The notes: generated by a model from the letters alone, not told the origin. 64,000 nucleotides of DNA from Rotaria socialis (GCA_905331475.1 CAJNYU010000019.1:26593-90592), one strand, 5' to 3'; shown: positions 10,591 to 23,304, counted from the stretch's first letter. Numbers and translations: made by a program.

Positions 10591-11773
10591 TGTTTTATTT
10601 CGTCGACACGTTTCGTGCTTGGGATTACTGGTGTCGCCGACAAGAAATTCACCCATTCACAGCCAATCTGGATAATGCTCAAGGATTATTTTGGTTGTTC
10701 GAAACTCACTGTGTATTATTGATCCGATTATTAGAAAACTGACTCCAAATTATTTTAAACGTAGGACTATCATCTTTTTAGTGATTCATACATTTGTAAG
10801 CAAAAATAGTGAATATTTTGAAATTTTCCGTGTTCTCTGACGTGGCTATGTGGTGCCTCTTCTATTGTATGAATCATTCAACACGAAACAGAACCGTTTG
10901 TTTGATGTCTATGCCTTATATATTTTTTCTTTCGCCGATAATCGGCTTACTTTGGTGACTGTCGATCGCGAATCTTTGTCAACTTCTAATAAAAGTAGCA
11001 TAGCAATAATATTTAAGTGAACTGAAGCGAAATCCTGAGGGTATAGATGCACTTGTGCGTGCTCTTGTACTCTCTGTTTCATCCACACTCCACACCATCA
11101 GGCTACGACAAACAACAGAAGTAAGCAAGATAAAATCCACTTGTGACTATGCTACCTAATCATAAAAAGACAGATTTGAACCTTCATTGTAATATTATCT
11201 GATTAGCGAGTGTAGATTTTTATTTTTAATCCTTTATGTCTGTAACGGAGAGAGCTGGTGGCTCGGGAGCCACAAAAACTTTGCGTTTAGCCTTCCACTC
11301 ACTATTTTGCTTCTCAAATATATTTCAATTCCACAAAATTATTATTATACAATATTATAAACAACGCAAACTTTGAAAGAAGATTCCTACACTAATGTGA
11401 CAAACCATGTAACTTAAAAAAATGATTATTCGTTCAATTCGCCGAGTAATTAAAATGATTACAAAAAAAAGTTGTCGTCGAGGTAAATTTAACATTACTA
11501 TAATTAAAATAAATTTCATTCAATAGCCGATTTTACAAAATTTATATAGTACTTTCTCTTTTTTCCCGTTTTCTCCTTTCCTATTTCTTAATTTTTTCTT
11601 TTCGTTTTTTTCTTTTTTCTTTTCATTAATTTTAATCTTTATGTGCTTTAAGAGTTATACATCTGCATTATTGCTTATTCAAATTGTTCAATTTGTTTTT
11701 CGTTCGAACGACCTCACTCTCTAGTTAGTATCTACGTAGTCGATGATGAATTGTCGCGATGAACATGGTTTTC

Positions 11774-13840
11774 TTATTGATCTTTTTTCAAGTCACACAG
11801 AGTTTCTCTTGTGACCGGTCTTTTCAGTGCATCTATAACACTCTTAGCTGCTTCTTTTGAATTAGGACACGGTCTATCATCACGTAACCGATGAAAGTGC
11901 CATTGGCTATCTTTGTACGAACATGAAATAATTTTGTTGTCATACTGCTCCAAATTCGGTAAGTAACGCATCGTGGCGTACGGATCATTCTCGTGATTGA
12001 GAAAGAGATCAGCATTCTTCTCTGTAAGTCCACTTATCTTTGAAGAATTGACAGTAATTTTCAAACGAAACTCGATTGTCTCATTTTCCTTCCATTTTAG
12101 TACGCGTAGACATTCACCGGACTTGTAAGCATCTTTTTCTGGTAAAAAAAGTAATCCATCGATTTCATGAGGTATAGTTTCAATAAAGTTCCGGCTAATA
12201 AGGTTGTTTACTTCTGACAAACCAAAGAAGTATTTATTTCGTATCGAAAACGGTTGCGTTGCCTTTTTAATGTGGCTATTTCCAATGACTTTGTTGCGTA
12301 TATTGACGATCGATTGAAAAATGAGCGTCAAACGTTGCGGAAATGTTTTTTTGCTCACGTTTTGGCCATTATACATGATGATATCGCTGATCCAAAAGCT
12401 AGGCTCATTTGAACCATCGGCATTATTAATTATAAATTCACCATCGACTAATGTGTCTTTGAGATGACTTGTGTACTCCGCATCGCATGGAAATTGGATA
12501 TGATCAACGCTGAATAAATTATCACCTTGATCGAGCATGTACACTTTATCTTTGTCTTCTATTAACATCATGTATCGTTTCCCAACCGATTTCCAACTTA
12601 TCAAATAGGATGATTGCAAAATTATGTCATAATTTCCACGATGCATGCGTACAGGATGAGTTCCCGGAAATCCTCGACGAGTCCATCCACATAATCGTCG
12701 GTATTTATTTCGAATATTGTCCATCAATGGATTGACACAGATGGGCACCACATCGCGCAAGGGAACGAAAAATTGTGGAGTAGATGACTTTGGTGATGCT
12801 GCACGACATCGTTTAGCTGATTGGTCAGAAGCATAATTCGAGTTGGAACGTTTGTTACCTCCACTTGTGGTAGGTTGATCATTTGATTCAACTTTCTGGT
12901 CACTACTTGTCAGACAAAAGTTGGGAATTGCTGACTACAAAATAAGTGCAATGTGTTCATCCCCTAATTTGTGTATCAATGCGTCTTACACGAGTAAATT
13001 TCTCTCTTTCCTATTCAGGTTTCAAACAAACTAGAGGAAATAAAACTGAATTAGCCACTAAATCATCTCAAAATGCTTTTTAGTACGGCCCCTTTGGGGC
13101 TAAAATATGTTGCGAGAGAATCGATCGGTAGAAACAAAATGTCGTATTTAGTTTTTGTATGCTTGCTAACATCTGTAATGGGGGAGGGAGAGAAGACGTA
13201 TAAATCTCGTCTTTAAAATTGCACTTACGGATTCTTGTTGGAGCCGACCAGGTTTCATCAAAATACTGCTGCCTTCAACCGATCGAGTAGATTTTAATTT
13301 CTTAATCGTGTCATCTACGAGCGTCAAATGTTGTAACTGGCTCAAAATCTGCATTTGCTCTTTGGCACCTTTTTCTGTATCGTCTTCCCGATAGTCCTTG
13401 ATACGTTGTTCAGTTTGTTGAATTTTTTCTGGTAACTTATTCTCGTCCAGAATCTTCAATTTCTCCAGTCCATTGACCAGCTGTTGGTCGAGTCGACAAT
13501 GTTTTAGCGCATTGGTACAGTCTTCAACTGATCCAGAGGATTTCAATGTCGTAATCGTGCCATCTACGAGCTTCAAATGTTGCAACTGCCGCAAAACCTG
13601 AATTTCCTTTTCGGCATGTTTTTCTCTATCATTTTCTGGATAATCTTTGATACGTTGCTGAGTTTGTTGAATTTTTTCTGGTAATTTATCCACGTTCGGA
13701 ATTTCTAATTTCTTCATTCCATTGATCAGCTCCTGTTCTAGTTCAGAAATAGTGGATTCATCTTCGTCGTCTGTCCGAGTAGGTGATTGATGAAATGTTT
13801 GTTTTTCTCTATACGACATGCGATTTCCTTCTGCAAACAT
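11774..13840 (-). CDS. mRNA-capping guanylyltransferase domain fused to a duplicated coiled coil, 590 aa
   Basis: Two exons, 13840-13229 and 12934-11774, joined in phase 0 to 591 codons including stop. Residues 35-117 and 118-200 are two copies of an about 83-residue helical repeat (shared core KLPEKIQQT-x-QRIKDY). The second exon is a nucleotidyltransferase like the capping-enzyme C-terminal half: CGW...GFPG, motif I region SWKSVGKRYMML (Lys319), motif III VDGEF (about 367-371), FWISDII, motif IV EIDGLLFLP (about 462-470) and motif V LKWK (484-487) then FRLKI. Metazoan capping enzymes normally begin with an RNA triphosphatase; it is absent here. Motif I departs from KxDGxR: the Asp is Val. 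The nucleophilic Lys and Arg remain. Activity is therefore uncertain. The 294-nt intron is long for this window, so a small extra exon is possible. Confidence 0.75.
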
Positions 13841-16762
13841 CTTTGAATCGTGTTGAAGTAGTAAAGGGTTGAATGCGGTGATACTAAATGTAGAGTACAA
13901 GAGTTATTAACGTGTTTTTTGTTCGATCACTATTTCAAGAAGTATTCTGATTCAAGTTTATAACTAGGAGAATATCTGTTATCTGTTAGAATAATGTACG
14001 ATGAATTCAGCCTTCAGGTGTTTGCTTTAAATTTCAGTTTGATTCCAAAATTGCTGTGCCGTGTCTTTTGTTTGTTTAAAATTCATTCTTAGTTGTTTGT
14101 AAAAATAAATCCTATATCTTCAGTCTCAACATTCTCATAATAAATATTTGATTCTGTATCTTATCTCTCTCGCTCTCGCTACCGATCGGAGAACGATATT
14201 GTTATGTTCCTCATGCAAATTTGATTAAACTCAGCTGTTAATCGAGCAAACGAGTTGATTGTCTTACCAACAATATATTTATCAATACAAATCCAATGTT
14301 AAATGATACGCATTGTATTCGATCTTATAATGTCGTATACTTCGTGAAGAAATTACATGAGTATTGCTAAGTCAAAACATTTTCCCGTTGACTTATTGAT
14401 TGACATCAGGCAACAAAAATGATTAATTTTTTCTATTTCTCAATTTCTTTGTTTTTACATAGCTAAGAGCGAACAAAGTAAAACTTTAATAGTAGTATAA
14501 TCAGAACTTTGCCGATAGAATCACGGACACAATTAACATACAAACATGAAAATTGTTGATGAGAGGAAACGTCAAAAGAATGAAAACTTATTCTTTTATG
14601 ATAATATCTTCAGATTTTATTGAAACTTACTTAATGAGCCAACTAGTTGAATAACTAAATTCTTGAAAGAAGAATTGAATGATGATAATATAATATTAAA
14701 GTTTAATCTAAAATAAAATAAACTTATCCATTAAAGACAAATTCTCTGTTAAAATTTTATTATCACTTTCAATCTGAGATGAATTTTCTTTTCAATTTTA
14801 GCTACGCATACTTTGTGTGGAACAGCGAGTTGTCAATGGGAAGCATTGAGTGTTTCAGATATTTCAAAGTCACACAGCTTAAACTATTAGTCAAAAACTG
14901 AAATGCGCATCAGTTCTACTTAAATAAAAGATACATTCTAGTACTCAAAATCCTTGTATATAGTGTTGTGCGACGCACTATTACAAATGCTCCGAAAATT
15001 TTACATCGAGCCACTGCAAAATATGTTTACTGGGTATTTTTTTGCGTGACTCAGCTTAAAAAAAATATTTCATACTTTTCGTTTTCTTTTAGTTACCATA
15101 GGAACCAGAAAAGAATTTTGCTTCTACCATTATTGACAACTGCGAAAGATATTTGTTGGTTTTTAAACGACACCAACGGCTGAAAAGTATTTTTAATTTT
15201 CTAAATCATATTACCTTAGAGACAGCAACATTCTGAAGGGTGCTTTTGTTACTTTCTACACAGGGGTGAACAGGAAAGATAAAGTCTTCATCAACATAAG
15301 TAACTAAAGCAAGGAATAGAACGAAAACAAAAGGAATGATAGAAGATACAGTTGGCTACTACTGATAGCGTAAGTGTGCGATAAAAGAAACCAATATTTG
15401 ATAGTCTCTGTGAGTGTGAGTGTGAAGCTCCTCTTCAAATATACCCACATACTGTGGACGGCTAAAAACATCCTCGGTAGGCGATTGGATTGATCCGAGG
15501 CAAGAATGAAAAAAATATTTCCATGATCAAAAGATATGAGAGATTTTATGCTTTCATCTGAATCGTTGAAAAACTCCATACTGTTATTTCAATCTTCTTC
15601 AGAAGTAAGATAATCACGACGCTTCGACGCTTTAGAATTTGATGATAACAATACTTGAATAATTACTTTTAAATCATCAATTTATTTTTATATGACGCAA
15701 TTTAAGTCTACAGACTGTTTTTGAGAGCTTCGAAGTTAATGGTATCTTATGCTGTGAAAAGACAAAGAATAGAGCATCTTACAAGCTACTTATTCAAGTA
15801 GACAAAACTGAAAAATAAGAGTCAGAATATTACTCCTGTAATAGACATGTGCTACTGATATAGATATCGGTGTTAGTTTTCGATTTGGAATCACTGTCAT
15901 ATCAATGAACTAATGCTCGATCGGAATCAAATGGAGAAAAAATAAAAATTGCCATAGAACTAGAAGATTTTGAAAATGTTTTCATTATCAAAATCTCGTG
16001 TTATAGGTTTGATTTTTGGCACGACAATCGAAATTCTATTACACTGCATATTCATGATAGTCAACATACATTGATTTAATTTCAACTCACTTAAATATTA
16101 TCGTTGTGTTAATTTTATTAGAAATTTAAAAAAATTCGCGATCGACAGTCAATAACGTAATTCGGTTCTTCATATTAATAGTGAAGTTTTACTGTTCTAT
16201 GAAATCAACTGTTGAAGTATTTTTTGTGCAAGGGTGTGGGTGTGGGTGGACACTTATTCTTACCCACACGCACCAACCCACCCACCCTACAAGAGAAGTT
16301 TGTCCATTAGTCTAAAAATTCTGGTTACGTCGCTGGGGAAGTACAATATATGTTGTACGTAAAAATATATTTCGTCAAAATTCGATTCATAACCTTTCGA
16401 TTTAATGAATTTGCTGTAGATTCATCACAAGTCGAATCAATCACGATAACGATTTAAGGATACAAAGTGTATACTGTAGTACTCAGCTATTGTATGCTGA
16501 TTCCTAATATCATATTTATACACTCAGAAAAGTAAGTTTTTAGCGCAAAAAATCTCCGAATAACAGTCATATTTTATTTCGAAAAGTCGTATTTTCTCAG
16601 CACAGATTTGTCAAAATAGAAAATCTTCGCTTAATATTTTTTTCGCGTATACAAGCACTAGTTTTGAACAATTGTGTGAGGGAAAAGAGGAATCTCACAA
16701 TATTTTTTCCTCAAAAGAACGTACTAAAGACGTTTCTATATGTTGTAACTCGAGGCGTTCTA
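13841..16762. other. 2.9-kb intergenic, gene-free
   Basis: AT-rich with no convincing gene. Contains only a telomere-like foldback at 16232-16289 and weak CT-rich stretches near 14163. Short open frames at 14968-15183 and 15304-15579 lack motifs and look like chance. Confidence 0.5.
16232..16289. repeat. Telomere-like foldback element (two inverted TGTGGG arms)
   Basis: The left arm gggtgtgggtgtgggtgg is three TGTGGG-type units; after a short spacer comes the inverted arm cccacacgcaccaaccca with further CCACCC, then ctacaag. The arms could form a hairpin. The unit resembles the telomeric repeat reported for bdelloids such as Adineta vaga. Confidence 0.6.
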
Positions 16763-17441
16763 TCAAATCAGGTCAAATAAGTCGGATCTTATTACATCAT
16801 AATAAAATGTTTGTTGTTTCTTCGGTTTCCAAAAGTCTGAGTTAATTACTACGCCGTGAAGGAAAAATGAATTCTTGATTCGTTTATTACTGACTGGAAC
16901 AGAAATATTTACTGTTGAATTACATGGAAATATATCACATACTTTGTAATAAATATGTGCTAGTTCACCAATGATCACATGCCAAGTATATTCGAGTGTT
17001 CTACTAGTAAGTGCATCGGAATATCGACTAACCAAAACATAATTGGCAATATTTGAATAAAATATCTTTGGATGCACTAGTTAATGGCATATAGTTATGT
17101 TTATTCCACTGTAGCGCTCGTATGGCGGTAACAATATCTGAGGGGCCTTGTTAATACCAAGATGTTCGATGTCCATGAATGAAAGCTATTGATGATGATA
17201 GACTCGAATAATGATCAACAATGTATTGGAGATCAGCTACAGCTTTTCTGCCTTTATTAATTGGCATCTTATGATGATATATTGATGGATTTTCTGACCG
17301 TGTATAAACAATATGTGGAATTCCATCATTAGTTACCAGCTATAGTCAATCTAATTTTTCAATAAAATGTGATACAACCATACTTTTGGATAATCGAGAT
17401 GATGCATTTGTTCGTAAAGAAGAATTCAGTTTGATATGTGA
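16763..17441 (-). pseudogene. DUF3431-family remnant with several stops and a frameshift
   Basis: Reading the minus strand, one frame gives a DUF3431-like run: VVSHFIEKLD, then VTNDGIPHIVYTRS, MPINKGRKAVADL, YIVDHYSSL, AFIHGHRTSWY and QGPSDIVTAIRAL. That frame is broken by TGA and TAG near 17338-17348 and TAA after SWY near 17155. A shift to another frame, with missing middle sequence, then gives FYSNIANYVLVSRYSDALTSRTLEYTWHVIIGEL, matching the family's C-terminal end. DUF3431 proteins are common in fungi and have unknown function. With three in-frame stops, a shift and lost sequence this is a dead copy. Confidence 0.65.
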
Positions 17442-17736
17442 CTAAATGAATGAAGAATGAATAAGCTTCGAAGATTGAAATTGTAATAACTCACAAAAAT
17501 TGAAAAATGGGTCTACGAACGATGCGCATGACGAAAGTTACGCACGGATGCTCTGCGCACGAAATAAAAATTCACATTGATAAATAAGTAATCATATTAT
17601 CCACTGTATCATACACTGTAATTAATAGACATAGTCTTCTTAATTGTCTAAATTAATCATTTTGAGTGTGATCGTCTGATCTATATATAAAATAATCATT
17701 CACATTGGAAAAAATCATAATCTATTATTTTCAAAC

Positions 17737-19446
17737 ATGCTCACTCCTATCGAATTCACTACTACTTCAAAAGGTCGTCCATTGATGATACTAGATGGCT
17801 ATTTATACAATAGAGATCGTCGAACTTACACAAAAACGTATTGGCGTTGTGAAAATCAGAAAAGTTTGAATTGTCATTATCGATTACACACATGTAATTC
17901 TACTAGTACTGAAACTCATATCTTAATATTAAAGCAAACTGGAACTCATTCGACAAGTTGTAATCGTGATTTAATTAAAATTACGCTAAGAAAATTACGT
18001 AAAGACGTTTTGGATCGTACAAAAAGTACTCAAGAAACAACAGATGCTGTATTATCACAATGCATCTCAAAATTACCTGATCCGCCTCGCATAAAGTTAC
18101 CACCATTAGATCATATCAAAAGAACTATCCAGCAACAACGAAAAAGGATTGATTTACCACCAGCTCCAAATAATATGGATTTTCCTTGTATACCTACGAT
18201 TTTACAAACAACTAAACGAAATGATAATTTCTTACGTATAGATACCGGTCCAGGTGAGTAATGCACGCTTTCCTCACGATTTAATTTAAAATATTTTCTA
18301 GAGAGTACACTGACTAATTCATTTTTATATATTTCTTTAGGACCTGATCGAGTGTTGATCTTCAGCAGTCCCGAACAAACTGCAATTTTAAAATCTGCAT
18401 GTGATTTTTTGATGGACAGAACTGTTGATGTAAGCTGGATTTTTTGCAACTAAGTACTATACACTAGTTAAAATTTTCTAATTTAATTTAGGTAGTACCA
18501 GAGATATTTTATCAACTATATGTGATCCATGCTGTTGATCGTGGACATGTTATTCCTGTAGTATTTTGTTTACTACAAAGAAAAAGCACAGCTACATATA
18601 AAAAAATGATCAATAAAATTGTAGAATTTGCTCCAACTTGGAGTCCTCGAACCATAATGCTTGACTTTGAGAAAGCAGTTGCAAACGTGCTTTCAAACAA
18701 TTTTCCACAAGCTTGTCTCTCAGGATGTTATTTTCATTTACGACAGAGTATTCATCGAAAACTACACGTATGACTTATTTATACGCGAGTAAAACATGCT
18801 AAATGTATCGTTATGATTACAACTATTTCGTATAATTTTTTATTTAAGAACAAGGTCTACAAAAGAGATACGAAGATGATGTTGGTTTTGCTCATGGTAT
18901 TCACAAAGTGGCAGCATTGGCATTTATTAACCCAAATGATGTAATTAATGCATTTGCTGATCTTAGCACTCATCTTGGTGACGGCTTTCAAAGTATGTTA
19001 GATTATTTTGAAGATACTTACATTGGTCGCTTTCGTGCAAATGGATCACGTGCGAGGCCTCTATTTAATATTAAATATTGGAATGTTTATGAACGAGCCA
19101 AAAACCAGTAGATGAGAACTAATAACTCTGCTGATGGCTGGGACAGGCGAATCAGTACGCGTATAAATATAAAATAAAAAAAGAAATTCTATATATGAAT
19201 ACATTTCTCATTTCAGGATGCGTTTTTCAATGTTCACATCCAACACTATGGAAATTCATTGATAAATTAATATTAGAGAAAGATTCACAAATTCACACAA
19301 AAATTGCTCGAGTCAATGCTGGAGAACCAACGACAAAGAAAAAGAAATATTAGTATCTCGATAAACGCTTACTGAATCTTGTTTTAAATCCACATCAAAA
19401 TGTGATTGAGCAAATAAGTGGTGTAGCTCATAATATCATTTTGTAA
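17737..19446 (+). pseudogene. FLYWCH zinc finger / MULE transposase-like gene, multi-exon, with lesions
   Basis: Exon 1 (17737-18253, true ATG) encodes a FLYWCH-type zinc finger at about residues 14-60 (GYLYNRDRRTYTKTYWRC, then NCHYRLHT and a CxxH-like end). Exons 18341-18429 and 18492-18767 join in frame with GT-AG introns; the latter has the MULE transposase signature: VDRGHVIPVVFCLL, MLDFEKAVANVL, GCYFHLRQSI. The next segment (from about 18850) continues the family (GFAHGIHKVAALAFI, FEDTYIGRF, FNIKYWNVYERAKNQ) but the splice phase does not fit, an in-frame TAG precedes MRTNNSADGW, and another TAG interrupts the Lys-rich end near 19352. Homologues are transposon-derived or domesticated. The front half looks intact, the rear degraded. 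Confidence 0.65.
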
Positions 19447-19737
19447 TTTATTATCCTCGTTAGAAATATGTACACTACTGTATTTATTTGTATCTATATA
19501 GTTAAAACTAAACTCTTTTCGTGCTTTACGTACTGTATTAATTATTGTATTTATGATTTTTGCAATAAATTAAAGTTGTTGTTGTTATTGGTACTTCTGC
19601 ACATTTTTATAAATTTTTAACACATAAATGTGAATTTTTTTATTTCTTGCGCAACTCACTGGTGCGCATCATCAAGTGAGCAAGTTTCTGCGTGTGCATC
19701 GTTCGGGATCCCGTTCTATTTCTCTCTGAATCACAAG

Positions 19738-20038
19738 TGCCCAGGTGCAAGCAACTGGCCTGGGAAACGGCCGGTTCCCACCCATTCCCACGATTTCACG
19801 GAAGCAGTATTCCGGACCGGGAAACCTCCAGATTTTTCCTGTAACTTCCGCCAAGTTCCTGTTGGTTCCCGTCGGAAATCACCGGGAAAATCCAGAAAAA
19901 TTCGTCCCGGAATACTACTTCCAGGATCCGGTGATATCCGGCGTTTCCCAGCACGTTCCGGTGCGTTTCCTGCATGTTCCTGGCCGGTTCCAATTAAATC
20001 AGCTCATTTCCGGAGGCCGGAAACATCGTCCTGAGTAC
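19738..20038. repeat. Second GC-rich CCGGNAA foldback island
   Basis: About 300 bp, sharply GC-rich, ends gtgcccagg and cctgagtac. The interior is made of degenerate ttccgg/ccggaa/gggaaa motifs and shares ggaagcagtattccgg with the island at 10286-10590. The open frames on both strands here arise from its composition. Confidence 0.5.
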
Positions 20039-20350
20039 TAAAATTTACACAAGATAGTATTACTGTTGCCACTCTCACTGCGAAGAAAATATTGTAGTTA
20101 CATTCCCCATGTGCTATTGGAAAAATTTATCAAATGCTCCTATTTCAAAAAACATTAGCTAATCACACACCTCAATGTATATTTCACGAGTATTACACGA
20201 ATCATAGGATAAAACTTGGTCGAACTCGATCATATTTTAGTTCATATTCATAAAATGTTAATTTTCGTCACCAATTAAAACTTCCCTCTCGTGAATTCTA
20301 AAATTATCGTAACGACATCGCACCATCATAAAGATTGTGTTGTTCAATTG

Positions 20351-20464
20351 AAAAAAATATGGAACGCTTCACGATTTTGCGTGTCATCCTTGCACAGGGG
20401 CCATGCTAATCTTCTCTGTATAGTTCCAATTTTGTTGTACTCTCACTACGGCAGTTCACCGTAG
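20351..20464 (-). ncRNA. U6 spliceosomal snRNA
   Basis: The reverse complement contains the near-invariant U6 core: AAAATTGGAAC, ATACAGAGAAGATTAGCATG (ACAGAGA box and AGC), GGCCCCTG, GCAAGGATGACACGCAAA, TCGTGAAGCGTTCC and a terminal T run. The 5' stem-loop is formed by CTACGG and CCGTAG and differs in sequence from the vertebrate one while keeping the fold. U6 pairs with U4 and U2 and forms the catalytic centre of the spliceosome, fitting the intron-rich genes here. Flanked by non-coding DNA. The 5' end is placed to within a few nt. Confidence 0.9.
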
Positions 20465-20490
20465 CGGACAATTAACATACTATTTCGTCA

Positions 20491-20501
20491 GCATATATAT
20501 T
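20491..20501 (-). promoter_or_regulatory. TATA-like box upstream of U6
   Basis: AT-only stretch atatatat about 30 nt upstream of the U6 start, the position expected for a type 3 Pol III promoter. A PSE could not be identified by eye. Confidence 0.4.
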
Positions 20502-23304
20502 GAATAAAGGTACAAGGAAAGAAAACGGTGAATGCATTTTTGTAAAAATTTCGCAATTCAAATATGATTTTCATTACATCTGTCAGAACGAAATCTTTTT
20601 TTTTAAGAAACCATCTTGCTATGATTATAGCTTGTAGTAATAATATTTGTGGTACAGAAAGCTTTTCTGTAACACAGATGCAAATTATTGTCTTTCTGCT
20701 CTGTTACTTTAAATGCTGATAGGTAGCTTGAAACGTGTTACAACATTAGGGTGTTGGTGGGGGTGTGTTTATCTGAAGCTTGGGATAGAGATCCACACAC
20801 CCACACGCACACCCTCAGGGCTGATTATTCTCCACTTTGGGTAGAAGTGTTTATCAGAATACCAATGAGGGTAGATTATTCTCCATGTTCAGAAAAAGCG
20901 TTTATTATAATATCGTTGATGGTATACCAGTATGCGAGGTCATCAAAAGGGTTTATTATTCTACGATCAAAGTTCAAATTTCTGAAATTGTCAATAGAAT
21001 GATTACAATCCTACAGTTTGATTGAAAAGATGCAGCTATACCTGTTAAGATAAATTAGTTCATAATGCTAAGTTCTAGTTTCAAAAAGGTTTGTTTTTGG
21101 GCATGGTATTTGATTCTTTTATAGCTGTGTTAAGTGAGTGACTAGAGTATTTTGACTCAAAGTCGCTGCAAAATCTAGTTGTTTGGCAGGCGTGGCACGT
21201 TTTTAACATCACGAATCGATGTGACGATGAAAATTCACAAAATAACTGATTAATTTTTGCAATATATGAAGTAAACAATCGAATCGTTGGCCACGCATCA
21301 GTCAACATCAAGTTCAATTGTTAAAGAACTATTCCAATAGCTAGTATCATACTCTCTGATATTTGCAACAGGAATTGTGAAACTAATATGAGTCATTATC
21401 TCTTTAGATCAAATAATGATTGTATGAAAACAATTTAAGAAAGGATTCATATTCAACACTAATAACTAAAATGTCTGAAAACGAATTTCTGCTCTCTCGA
21501 TGAAAAATCTGTTTTTTTTTTAATGAATATCATGAAGTAAACCCTCAAACACTGTGATAAATAAGATCACTTTATCGTAGGAATCACTTTCTTTAATGTG
21601 CACTTCAGGTAGTTTTGAGAACGAAGATTCGTTTTAAAATCAAAATTATTTTAAGAATATCAAAAAAACTAAGCTGAGAGGAAAGCATGCGATGAATCAT
21701 TGGCACTGTGCTCAGTGAAATCAAGGATTTATCCATATTTCAGTTGAATTTAAAGTCTTTATCAAAATAGTTTCTTTCATCTGATAGCATTATTGAGCCA
21801 AATACAGGAACAGTACAAATTATAGTTTTTTCGATTAATTTGTTTTCATTTAAGACAAATCGTAGACATTGTTTCATTTCTTGTTGCTTTTACGCGAAAT
21901 GTTTTATTTCGATGCTTGCAAGATACAACTNGCTCCTTTCTTATGTTACGTTTTGCCTATTATTCAATAGAAACTGGGAGTTGTTAAAAGACATCATCCA
22001 AGCAATACATGAGGACATGTGTAGATAGGCATTTTCTTGTAACAGCAGAGAGAATCACTCACGAAGCCAAACCGTAAAAATGTTGGCTTATTTATCGCAA
22101 CTATAAGTAGGAAAATAATTCAAGTCGTCAAAGAACTAACCTTAAATACCAATAGAAAGTTTATCTCGTGAGTATTAACCACATCTTTTAATATCTTTCT
22201 AATAACAAATTGTTGGCAGATATTGATAACGCCATTTACAAGAATGGTATGTAATTTGACAATCAGAATTATTCCAACCTAATCATCATACACTGTAACA
22301 GAGCGACTTGTGGAAACTCTAAAACGAAATTCATCGAGAGAAAGTTCTGGTCATTGATACTGCATGTTATTCTCGAAAAATATCATATAGGTCTTATTAA
22401 CCTTAGAATCGACAGTAATATAAACTAGCATGTCTTACCATACAGAAAGAGACACGTGCTATTTTTCAGAGTTGAGAAGAGAGCGGTGGGTATTTTCACG
22501 ATCTGATCAAACAAGAGTAAACATCTTCGAGTTTACTTTCATATTTTAGCATGTGTGGTTTTCCATAGCATTACATGCAATTTGCATTTAGTCTTTTCGT
22601 ATCGATACTTTATATGTTGGCAGAAACGATGATATGCTTTACGAAAAAAACCTCTCTTTTAGTTTGGATACAAGAAACAACTTTCAGAAGAGATATGAGC
22701 AAGTTCTCTTTTTTGACCAGTCGCATTGCATGCACCCTAATCTCAATTATATTCAATTAAATCGCTATTGTTAATATTGTGTCTTCACTTTGTTAATGTC
22801 ACTAGAATCATCAATATTGTTCCTTCTCTATGAACGCATCATTTTGTCCTAAAACTTTTCTTTATTTTTCCTAATCGACCAAAATGTTTTACATATGATT
22901 CCCATCATTTTTTTTCTATATGTATCTTGTCAGTGAAGCCCTACCTTTTTATATAATCTAAATGCGAAGTATGATTTTTCATTTTGTATAACTGTTTACA
23001 ATTCGAGCAAATGTTTCGACAGATTCATTTCTATATAGAAAGATACATGTTCATCGAATGCTTCTATTGACTCATATAAATAAAGTGAACATTTACCATG
23101 GAAAAAACAATCGTGTTCATTCTCTATAAATTGCTCGATGTATATAGTTTCGCGAGCACACTGAAAAATAAAGTATGCTTTATCAAGTGATTTCTTATCT
23201 AACAGCTGCATAAAGTTATCCTATCGATTCTATTCTATATATTAAAGAAAATATTATTTTCATGTTTTCGTTTTCTTTATGTATATAAACATAAAATATT
23301 TCAG
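20502..23304. other. 2.8-kb intergenic
   Basis: AT-rich. Contains a telomere-like foldback at 20749-20816, one unresolved base near 21931, and no supported gene. Small open frames (for example 21081-21317, 22996-23211) carry no recognisable motif. Confidence 0.5.
20749..20816. repeat. Telomere-like foldback element
   Basis: Left arm gggtgttggtgggggtgtgt (20749-20768), spacer, then right arm ccacacacccacacgcacac (from 20793) ending accctca. Same architecture as 16232-16289: degenerate TGTGGG arms in inverted order. Confidence 0.55.

Larger units (their letters stand above)
9699..11773. other. 2.1-kb intergenic with two foldback islands
   Basis: Holds two self-similar islands described separately (9939-10149 and 10286-10590). 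From 10600 to 11770 it is AT-rich with no gene, RNA or clear repeat. The overlapping long open frames on both strands at 10203-10682 are a by-product of the GC-rich island. Confidence 0.5.

Noticed and set aside
10203..10682. Long open frames on both strands in the GC-rich island
   Set aside because: They overlap each other, follow the composition of the repeat and show no family motif.
11774..12760. Guanylyltransferase as a stand-alone 328-codon gene starting at 12760
   Set aside because: That start is a TTG; the frame stays open to an acceptor at 12935 and joins in phase to the coiled-coil exon.
19630..20041. Three or four overlapping open frames
   Set aside because: Same cause as at 10.3 kb: the GC-rich repeat lacks stops by composition.
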